This document shows, piece by piece, positions 54,889 through 64,000 of a stretch of 64,000 nucleotides of DNA; position 1 is the stretch's first letter; the number at the start of each line of letters is the position of its first letter. Origin of the DNA: Diaporthe sp. PMI_573 (Eukaryota; Ascomycota; Sordariomycetes; Diaporthales; Diaporthaceae); NCBI GenBank assembly GCA_021399435.1, contig JAJTUP010000013.1, positions 558,001 through 622,000 on the forward strand, read 5' to 3'. Position numbers and translations under genes: made by a program. The notes under the pieces are model-generated. The model ran no database searches and was not told where the DNA came from. It saw only the letters and a program-made list of their open reading frames with translations.

Positions 54889-57800
54889 GGTGAATGATTC
54901 AGTTTTCTCACAGCCTAGTGGCACGTATTTGGTGTTGATCAAGGAGTAATGATGGTGGTCTCTAGGAGGGAAAGAGCGGGAGTTGTTTTGTGCTGGCACG
55001 CGACTGTGACTGGGGACCGTGGCTGAAGAGTGTGACTCGAAAGTGTCACTTGAGAGGCTTTGGACAAGGCCAAGTGAACATCGGTATTTACAAAGATTCC
55101 TGATGGGGCGCGCGTGATGGAAGTGAAGGTTGACACATGTACTGAATGAAAGGACCAAGTAGATCCTAGGGGCAGCTGAAGCTCATCAATTGTGCCAATC
55201 AGTGGCCCTGCCACCCGCCCTGCCAGTGTAGTTGCCACCAGCGTCTTCATAGTTATGGCTCGGATGAGACGACCATCACTTGGTCAGGATCCCCCACAAT
55301 GCCGCTTTGGGGTGGTCTGGACAGAACCTTTGGCTGGTAGAGAGCTGAATGTTCCATAGAGTTGAACAAATATGTCATCAGCGCTCGGCTCTGCTCCAGT
55401 AGTGAATATCTGTAGCAATCAGCAGGGTCACCATGGCATCGCCCCCGACAAGCACACCTCAGATCTCTGACAGCGTGCTTAACACCAGGCTCGGCTCAAA
55501 ACGAAGTACTTGTTATGTCTTCCAGAAGACATCTTATAGCTATCAATGATGTCTTTGATGCACATGGGTAATGTAGGACATTCTGTTTTGACGTTGTCTC
55601 GAACTATTTGAACCGAGTTGGCAAGGTCAGATGCTGAACAACTTGGAACTTTGCCTGTCTGTCCTATGCCATTATTTCCACACCTTCTTCCAAACCACGG
55701 TCTGGTCATCTCTTCAGTGTTCCTCTTCTGTTCTTTCACGGTTCCCCTCTGTTCTGGTCGTTATCACTGCTTGTGAGCATCATACCATCTTGTTGTGAAG
55801 TCGTGTTAAACCCTCCTGCTTTTCTTCATCTTCTGTCGTACTCAACGCAGCCTTAATTTCCCGCCTTCCATCTTCTTTAAGCACATCGCTGCCTAGAGCT
55901 CATTAGAGACACTACACATGACTGGAAGTGTTCCCATCGTCCCCCTCTCCTGATCCTTGAAACACGTCTCACTGAGCCAGGCCTGTTCTAGGAGCTTAGT
56001 TGAGTGACGGCTCCTCTTTCTACAGGCATCCACTGCTGTGTTCGCCACAGTCATCTGTCAACCTGTGGCGGCATGCCAACAACCCCCTCCAATCCGCCCG
56101 TGCCCCCTAAACATGATAGCACACAAAGACCGGCCCATTTGGCACCATCCAAGGTCACATTTATCTATCCATCCCTGGTTTCCTGTCACTCCATGGCTAG
56201 TGATGACAGAAGACTTGCATGTCAGAGCGGAGCCTTGCTTCGTGCTGACGACTGGGTCTCGTCTATCTGAGGCCTTTGGCTGTTTTGTTGTTTACCTTAC
56301 TCTTCTCCTCGCCCTTTTCTTCTTATTGACACAAGTTACATGCCTCAAGGGAAATACAATCACAGCCTGAATGCACTTGTTATCGCTGCAGCTATTACTC
56401 GAGGTCAGTCTTCCATCCTTATCGATCTTCAGCAGCCGAGCACATATCCATGCCCATTGCTTCTCTGGCCAGTGATGAGAATCTGTTGTTTGAAATTGTC
56501 ATTGCGCTTGATGTTGAAGAGCACAATCCTACAGCTTTTGACTGCTCTCTCTTCAGAGGGGCATACTAACTCAGAGGCACAGGAGCACCCACTTTCTGAA
56601 CCCATTCACGATATTGATCGTTATCTGGCTCCATTCATGGACTGAACTCGCATTTGAGCCCCACTTGTTGACTAAAAGCACTCTGACGATCGGTCACTCG
56701 GCCTCAACGCGAACCAACATCTCCTGCCGCTGAGACAGAGACTGACCAGAAAGACAGGACCATTGACCCCGGTCACCGTCTGCCCCTCACAACAAGGGGT
56801 TAACTAAATTCTATTACGTCACCCTGTCCAAGCACAAAACACACAAAGTCCAGAAACGCCGCTTACAACAACCTAGATAGCGCGGCCAGCCTCACAAGAC
56901 CCCATGGCCGCTGGCAGAAAGGCTTCAGTCCACCAGGCTGGACTCTGGCTGAGGTCAGCACATCCAGAGCATGTTTCAACACATATTTCAAGTTTGACCA
57001 TCCAGCCCTCAAAGCATTGCAAAGTTGCAAAGAAGTCAATTCTTTAAGAAAAAACATCAATAACTATATGCTGGCTTTGTGGGCTGATGCTGACTTGATA
57101 CCCGAGGCTCTCCCACACATAGTCCCTCCTGCTCACAGCCCGGATCCCTCACTCAACCTCGGGCAACACAGCGTAGAGCTTGTAATTTCAACTCAAGGCA
57201 AACCACGTGGGAAGCCAATGTACAGCAGGTTCATGGAGCATGCACGGCCTGTGCTTCAAGAGTCCCACGGGTTTCCTTGTGACGCTTTGGCACGTGACTA
57301 AGGCGGCCGGGCCGACCGAGCCCTGGTGGCGCTGGAAGCAACGCCGACGAGCGAGAAGGCCTCCAGCGCCAACCTTGAGCCGAGATGAAAACGTGGAAGG
57401 CCGGGTGGGAGGAAGGTGGGGACGAAACAGAGATGGTCAACTATGAAGGCAAAGAAACTCGGATCGGGCAGTTCCGATCCGCAAAAAGGTCTAATGCGGC
57501 CCACTGCGCGGCGATAGATACCATCGTTTTCCTATTCCCCCCTCGGAGGCCAATCTGCGCAAGGAGTGTATGGAGGGAGCTCAGAGTCAGCCAGCAAGCA
57601 CGACCGCGGTCACGGGAGAACCATGTGCGACCGTTTCCTTTCCACAAGACAGGTCGGGAATAAGCTGCAGTTCTAAAGCCCTACATGGGCTCGGAGTTCA
57701 ACGGCATGTCAACGTCACTCGGTACCATGCTAAGAGAGATGCAGATACTTGAGAATCTCAAGACATTCATTGGTCATCATTAGAAACCACCCGACCCTGC

Positions 57801-58504
57801 CTTTCCAGAGAATCCAGGATATTAGAGAGAGAACTGAAACGTATTACAAGAGAAGAGTTCAACAGATCCAAATCCCGGCGGGCCAGCAAGAATCCCCTTG
57901 TGTCGCACCATCACGAGACACGTCAAGATACATGTCTCTCCCTTTTCGACCGCCAATGTCTCAAAGCGCGTTTGGGAAAATCCAGCCAGCTGCAACACGC
58001 GGATCCCCCGCGTGGCATCCGTGAAGTGTAAAAAAGTAATTCGATGACGCCGATTCCCACGTGCCATCATGATCTGTGATCAGTGATGACGATTTTGTGT
58101 ATCCTCCAATGCGTTGGGCTGGTTAGCCACGTCTTCTGTTGCTGCGCATGTGGTAATTACCGGGCCTTTGACGGCCAGCAATGCAATGCATAATACAGAC
58201 TGTGCTGATGAAAAATGAATTGACAAATGAAATCAATTTTCCAATTTTTAACACGCGGTTTGTCGCCATGAAGAGGTGTCCTTGAAAATCTGCTCAATTA
58301 TCAAGGACGGGTATTTGGGGATGGACGGCGGCCGCGGCGCAAGGCAGGTCGTCTTTGCCGAGAACGACTCAGATGGGTGGAACACAGTCTCTTGTTCCCT
58401 CCGAGATGGCTCGCGACCACAATCTGACCTGAAACTTCGCCTTGCCCTAGGCCTAGATCGCATGTACCACTCAATTTGCATGCGGAATGTCATCCGTGCT
58501 CTCC
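54889..58504. other. Long intergenic region, no gene recognised
   Basis: About 3.6 kb. Several short open frames (for example near 56340-56645 and 57017-57301) lack recognisable domains. It may hold decayed repeat sequence but I cannot place it. Confidence 0.45.
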
Positions 58505-60278
58505 TCAGACACTGTTCACAGCAGTCGTCGCGTCGCTCTTGGCCTCGGTGCCGGCCTTGCTTGCGGGCTGGCGGTCCTCGTAGCCCAGCTCAGACTTGGT
58601 CGTGAGCGCCTCGCGCAGCTTGCTCTCGCCCCGGTTCATCCACACGTTCCAGCCGCTCTGACTCAGCGGCCACAGCACCTTATTGTCGAGGGTCTCGATC
58701 CACTGCCGGGCCTGAGGCTTGGGCTTGGATGCAATCACGTCTAGCTCCGAGGCGATCTGCGCGCAGTACAGCTCCATCGGCAGGTCGTTGACATCCTGCC
58801 CGAACGGGTTCTCGATCTCGCGCCCAATAAATAGCAGGCCAAGGATAATGTAGCCTGCCGCGACGGTTGCGGGGATCGTCACCCACCCAAGAACGCCGAC
58901 AAGCTGGAAGGGGAGGAGGAACACGTAGACCCAGGTGATTTGCGAGATGGCAATGGCATATGCAATGGGCAGAGGCGTGGTGAGGACACGCTCAGTGCCT
59001 GTGAGGACGTCGTTGAGGAGGGCCAGGTTGTTGACTAGAAACACAGTCAGTTATATGAACGAGGTTTGGAAGACCACATCAGCCGATGTCGAAACGGATC
59101 TCAACTCACAGGCCAGAGTCTGTTGCATCGGGATAGGTAACTGCCCGCCCTCAATGATATCATCAACAAAGGAGGCCAGATAGCTCAGAATCTCCAAGGG
59201 CAAGTTCCCAAGGGGCCGGACAGCCTTCTTGATGGCCTTCCGGGGGTTGCTGGCCGCAAAGGAGACCCCGAGATACTCGCCAGTCTCCCTTAGCTTGTTG
59301 TGCCTGCGTGGCAGAGCGGTCTCGGGAGTCTCCAAAGTCGCCTGTTGAGCGAACGTATCGAGGTGCCCGACAAGGTTCTTGAGATCTTCGTGGTCAGTGT
59401 AGGGCTCGAAGCGCAGCTTGTGCTTGAGGGAGACAGCAAATGCGACAAGGAGGTTCATCGCCGTACTGATTAACCCGGGGCGTTAGCGAATGTCAGTTGC
59501 GACGAGCAGGAATGCGAATGCTCACAGCTTGGCAAGAATGTCTTTTTCCTTACTGTCGGGGCGTTCCTTGGTGTGGATCCAGAAAACACGTCCCAGGTTC
59601 TGGCTTGTCAAGATAAGCTGAGTCCAATACTTTCGGCCTTCCATGTATCGTTCGTAGGCACTCGAATTCCGAAAGCTCAAGCCAAGACTGACGACGAAAC
59701 CGGTGACAGTGAGGAGGACTGATTGCACGCTGACTGTGTGAATGCATGTTTGTTAGCATCTTGATAAACGATCCTGCGGGATTCGAGGGTCTGGACACAC
59801 GATTAACGTCAGTTAGTCTCGTAACGCATGTTATGCACGAAGCCCAACCACCGAGGATCAACAGCGGTATGATCATTTTGGGTAAGATACTGCCATGCAT
59901 CTGCATGAACATGGGCCATTTCGAATGCTTCAGAATATCTCGAGGACCGGTCTAAAGATTACATGGTCAGCAATGGCTCACCACATCCTGCGACACGCAC
60001 CTAGATGTTGTGCCGCCAACAGCAGCCACGCCGCTACTGCAGCGGCAGGAGCAAAAACGAATATTTTGGTGGAAGGGGCTTACAAAATAATCATCGAGGT
60101 CTAAACTTGTGTGCTGCCGGCTGAAAGGGTTCGGTGTGTTTGCTCTCGACCGCAGGATGGACTCAACCTGCTCCAGAGGAGGTTGTTCATCGGATGGCCG
60201 GCGAGTCTGATGCGCAGCGGCATCACCATTTCCGTTGGCAGCGGTGTTGGGAGCGTGGTATTCCCCGCCTTCCGCCAT
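58505..60278 (-). CDS. Bestrophin/UPF0187-like anion channel protein
   Basis: A predicted multi-pass membrane protein of the bestrophin-related UPF0187 family, probably an anion channel. Five exons on the minus strand, 60278-60084, 59951-59801, 59733-59526, 59465-59110 and 59034-58505, encode 479 aa with consistent phases. Introns are 60-132 bp and ordinary. Family motifs include LSVQSVLLTVTGFVVSLGLS, FRNSSAYERYMEGRKYW and ISQITWVYVFLLPFQLVG, plus ENPFGQDVNDLPMELYC near the end of the membrane domain. The N-terminal ~65 residues are polar and variable. The start at 60278 (MAEGGEYH) is preferred, although an in-frame ATG at 60386 exists. The C-terminal tail is charged. Confidence 0.88.
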
Positions 60279-63261
60279 CTTGAGCAAAGTCAATTGGAGG
60301 AGAGCTCGGAAAGGAAGCAGGGCACTGATGAGCTGTGAAACTTCAACCTCGAGGAGACCCGGCCGCCTGAATAATTTGTGAATCAAGAGTACCCTTACGG
60401 CTGGGAGTCAGGGAGAACCAAAACCACCATGGGAGGCGTCGAAAACAGTGACGAGAAGGACCAGAGTTTAAATAGCGCAAGAAAGAGGGAAAGTGGTAAA
60501 GAAGAGACGGTTCCACAGTTGAATAAATCGAGATGCCCCAAAGCCAAAGGGATAAACAGCACTGAACGATGTCATGCAGACAGAGATGGAGAAAGAAAAG
60601 CCAGCGTGAGCTCCGATGAGAGGAAATAATAATTTGGGATGGGCTGCCGTTCGTGTAATGCAGTCTGCCTGGTCCTGGAGCTGTCCCCACACGGACGCAG
60701 CTCAGCCATTGAATCATGATCAAGGCTGCCAGAAATGGAAGCACAGGGCCGTGTCAAGGACCAGCCCGGGCCGTGCTAGGGACACTGGCGAGACTGGGCA
60801 GATCGGGAGACCCAGTCAGATTGGAGCGAATGTAAGGGTCCACTTCGTAACCGGCAGTAGGGGACGGTGGTGGAAGCATTTGAAACAGCAGTTCAATTCA
60901 ACTAGCTTGGCCAAGAATAGGGGGCCGCTCCCCGGGATCTGCTGGCAACCAGCAACTGGTGCTTTGTCCGCTACGTGCCATCTCCTGGCTGCGTGGCTCA
61001 GGAGGATCGACGACTCGGATACCAGATCGAGAAATTCGCCCAGGGCGGCAAGCCGCCTGAGGACGCGGACTTTAGAATTGAATTCTTGAAGACAAGACAA
61101 TGGTTGGTCGGTGGGGTTGTTTGTCTACTGGTCGCTGGAATCGCATCGCATTGCAGGCTGACATACCTGCACTGTAAGGGGGAAACATCAGAGTCGGGCG
61201 GGGGGGAAAAAATCAAGCAAGGAGGATTTGACCAAGTGGACTGTCAGCAACGCCCAGGGCTCCGGCTGAAGCTCCAGGCCAGCCTAGATGGATCCCAAGG
61301 GAACTTGATTGAAATGAGCAGAAGTCAAAAGACTGGTTGGCCGCCTGTAAGCCATACCACATGGGAGGGGCCACCAAGTCCTGGCCGTTGTTGCGTGCCA
61401 ACGGCTGCAGGCAGCGGGACCTACATTAGTGGGGCCCCTTGGGACGACGGGGAGCCGGCCCCAGTGCTCTAGCCTCAGGCCATGGCGGAGGTGGATCTCA
61501 TCAATGCCGGTGGGCCTGCCCGCAATGTGGGCGGGATCCAAGATCGTCCCGTGTGTTTGGTATTTTGGGTTCTAGAATGCCAGAGCCGAAAACTAGACTC
61601 GACGGGAAGTCTGTAGTGGCAGCTGTCAGAGAATTGCGTTTTGTCATGCCCACACGTGGATATCAACCCGACTGAGGTCATGAGGGCTACCCCGTTTCTA
61701 GTGAAGCTTCTGCTGGAGAGGATGATGAACGGTGTGGGCGGTGTGAGGCTCCAAGGATGGCCTTGAAGGAGTGCTCAGCTGCGGCACAGCTTGCGGGCCC
61801 GAAACCAAAAGTACGCACAGGCAGTCACCCAACGCTTCAGTGGGGATCTCCAGCTGCACCGCGGTGGGATATCTGGCGTCAATTGCGGCGAACATGAAAG
61901 TCTCTTCATACCGGCCAGCCTTTCAACTATGCTCTGGCTGCCCTCACTCGTGTTGCTTAACGTTGGAAGCCGGCAAGGGCGAGGACGTGCGGCAGGGTCA
62001 TGCAGCGGCGACTTGCCCTGGGCGGCATTGCAGGTCGGCAGGGTGCCAAGGTTCTCCAAGGGTCATTCCGAGGCGCGCATGGAATGTTTCAGACGGCCAA
62101 ATGAAGACATGCTTCGCCCACAGCGAGGCCAAAACGCGGGCCACTTGCTGAGTCTGTAGAGCTTGCCCTTGGTCGGGGTTGGCCACAATGAGGCCAGAGG
62201 AAGTGCTAACTGGACGGTGCTTGGGTGCTTATTGGTGCAGCCGGCCTGTTTGCGCTGCCCACTGTAATAAACGATGAGCAGACTGCAGTCCGTGCATCGG
62301 AAAGTTTTGGTTTAGGGTGACGCCCGCGATCGTCTCCTCAAAGCTCTGTTGTCGGAATTCTCCAGAAAGGCACAGACTTCGTTGCGGACTGAGCTCTGCT
62401 GGGGCTGCCGGGTACTCGCTTTGCTCGCCTGCATGCTGCTGGATAGTGGAGAAGTTGTAGAGAGACGGCTGGTTCCTGCGCATGGCAGACGCGTCCTCGG
62501 GTTTGAGGTGCGCAAACGGGACATGCTTGCCCGTGCATCCAGAGACGAAGCCCCTGTCTAACAGAGTTGCCGCCCAAGGGAGAAGGCGTCTAGACCAGGG
62601 AGATGTCGGACATGAAACAGTTTCTCGACTTCAGAGTCGAGCTACGGTACGGGAGAGCCATCATGCATTTTGGTCGAGGTGCAGACGGTGCAGCTGAGGT
62701 GCAGCTGAGGTGCAGCTGGCGCCGGAGAGGGTCATGCAACCAACCAACGAACCAGACAGCGAAGCATTGCATATACAGGCGCGGTGGGCGGACGAGGTAT
62801 GTACTGTGTACAGTACTGTCAGACAGTGTGAGGGCACAAGCCGTTCTGGATGAGCTGGGCTAGGTCGACGATCTGGGTATGGGTTCTCAACCCTTGTGGC
62901 ACGAGCCAGACTGCAGCACTGCAGCAGGAGTAATTGGGTTGACTGACGAGATGCCTGGGACTGGACGCCCGGCCCATTCTGCTGAGTAATCAGTCGAGTC
63001 TGGCAACCAGCAGAGTACCTCCGTACCTCCGTACCTCCGTACCTGCATCCCCTTACCCCTGAGTTGGCTTACTCATCACGGCCCGGGCAGAGCAACGGCG
63101 AGCAGACGACAGCTGCTTCTCAATGTGGCATCGCCGACCTGCCCCCCGAATCGCCTGAATCGAGCCGAGTCGAGTCGAGTCGAGACAAGACAAGACAAGA
63201 CAAGAAGTCAGCCAATGTTCCTCGCCGGCTCAGCCTCAGCCAGCACAGTCCTCCCTCCACA
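60279..63261. other. Long intergenic region with short tandem repeats
   Basis: About 3 kb without a recognised gene. It contains small repeats: GCAGCTGAGGT units near 62690-62715, GTACCTCC units near 63015-63045, and GTCGA then GACAA units near 63163-63207. The last part is the promoter and leader of the AP-2 mu gene. Confidence 0.55.
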
Positions 63262-64000
63262 ATGTTATCCGGCATCCTGATCTTCAACCAAAAGGGCGAG
63301 AACCTCATCTTCCGCGCCTTTCGTAACGACTGCCGCCCCCGGCTCGCCGATGTCTTTCGCATCCAGGTCATCAGCAATGCCCAGGTGCGCTCGCCCATCC
63401 TGACCCTGGGCAGCACCACATTCAGCCATGTCAAGCACGAGAACATCTACCTTGTCGCCATCACCAAGAGCAACGCCAATGCCGCCCTCGTCTTCGAGTT
63501 CCTCTACCGCCTGATCCAGCTCGGCCGCGGCTACTTCGGCAAGTTCGATGAGGAGGCCGTCAAGAACAACTTCGTTCTGGTCTACGAGCTGCTCGACGAG
63601 ATTATCGACTTCGGCTACCCCCAGAACACAGAGACTGACACTCTCAAGATGTACATCACCACCGAGGGTGTCAAGTCGGAGAACAAGTTCGAGGACTCGG
63701 CAAAGATCACAATGCAGGCCACCGGCGCCCTGTCCTGGCGCAAGGCCGACGTCAAGTACCGCAAGAACGAGGCCTTTGTCGATGTCATCGAGGACGTCAA
63801 CCTGCTCATGTCCGCTACCGGCGCCGTTCTGCGAGCAGACGTCACCGGCCAGATCATTATGCGCGCCTACCTCTCCGGCACCCCCGAGTGCAAGTTCGGC
63901 CTCAACGACAGGCTCCTTCTCGACAACGACGGGCTGCTTAGCCTCCCTAGCGGCAACAGGATGGGCACTAAGGCTACCAAGGCAGCGGCTGGTAGTGTCA
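63262..64000 (+). CDS. AP-2 complex mu subunit (clathrin adaptor), partial
   Basis: The medium subunit of a clathrin adaptor complex, acting in endocytic cargo selection at the plasma membrane. The first 246 residues are present without an intron and run off the window end. The start MLSGILIFNQKGENLIFRAF and the motif LGSTTFSHVKHENIYLVAIT define the N-terminal longin-like domain (about 1-140). FGYPQNTETDTLKMYITTEG and the following linker lead into the mu-homology domain (from about residue 165). AP-2 rather than AP-1 mu is favoured by FNQKGENL and RNDCRPRLAD. Confidence 0.94.
   Translation, partial: MLSGILIFNQKGENLIFRAFRNDCRPRLADVFRIQVISNAQVRSPILTLGSTTFSHVKHENIYLVAITKSNANAALVFEFLYRLIQLGRGYFGKFDEEAVKNNFVLVYELLDEIIDFGYPQNTETDTLKMYITTEGVKSENKFEDSAKITMQATGALSWRKADVKYRKNEAFVDVIEDVNLLMSATGAVLRADVTGQIIMRAYLSGTPECKFGLNDRLLLDNDGLLSLPSGNRMGTKATKAAAGSV

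Noticed and set aside
56340..57301. Open frames at 56340-56645 and 57017-57301 as genes or transposon remnants
   Set aside because: No recognisable domain, splice context or terminal repeats.
1..64000. tRNA or rRNA genes and CRISPR arrays
   Set aside because: A by-eye search for T-loop (GGTTCGA) motifs with flanking stems gave no credible tRNA. No rRNA-like segment or regularly spaced repeat array was seen.

Overview
The window is nuclear DNA of a filamentous ascomycete (Pezizomycotina, probably Sordariomycetes). The signs are short introns with CTAAC-type branch points, secreted hydrolases, a HET-domain gene, a DUF7730-type gene, a fungal type III polyketide synthase, and an AT-rich transposon block with the C-to-T/G-to-A decay expected of repeat-induced point mutation (RIP). 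Gene models were built by hand from frame, splice sites and family motifs. No database search was possible.

Layout. 0.3-3.5 kb: secreted GH3 beta-glucosidase (+). 6.3-7.7 kb: secreted pepsin-type aspartic protease (+). 9.2-10.5 kb: App1-like phosphatidate phosphatase (-). 12.0-12.9 kb: glutathione S-transferase-like protein (+). 13.2-23.3 kb: a RIP-decayed pogo-like DNA transposon carrying a complete but dead Ty3/gypsy chromovirus (7,710 bp, identical-length 476-bp LTRs, 5-bp target duplication) and a second ~0.53-kb insertion. 23.4-24.4 kb: remains of a TfdA-type dioxygenase (-). 26.6-27.4 kb: formyltetrahydrofolate deformylase (+). 27.6-28.7 kb: single-pass membrane protein with an in-frame TGA (-). 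29.9-31.3 kb: DUF7730-like protein (+).

33.2-45.9 kb looks like a carbohydrate-utilisation cluster. It holds a transcription factor with two C2H2 fingers plus a Zn2Cys6 cluster, a secreted clan GH-A glycoside hydrolase, an alpha-glucoside-permease-like sugar transporter and a GH127 beta-L-arabinofuranosidase. The transporter is broken by an intact 1,850-bp pogo-like element with perfect 43-bp terminal inverted repeats. 46.6-48.5 kb: HET-domain protein (-). 49.4-50.8 kb: type III PKS (+) with Thr at the position of the catalytic Asn. 51.3-53.2 kb: OTT_1508-like deaminase (-) with a probable frameshift. 54.0-54.9 kb: small secreted protein (-). 58.5-60.3 kb: bestrophin/UPF0187-like channel (-). 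63.3 kb to the end: AP-2 mu subunit (+, partial).

The most unusual feature is a family of eight near-identical spliceosomal introns (introner-like elements). Most are 103-105 bp and contain a central hairpin and an internal ACTAAC branch-point block. They sit in four genes: the GH3 glucosidase (3), the transcription factor (1), the GH-A hydrolase (2) and the sugar transporter (2). The other multi-exon genes have ordinary introns. In the transcription factor the introner splits a zinc finger and leaves a 16-nt micro-exon.
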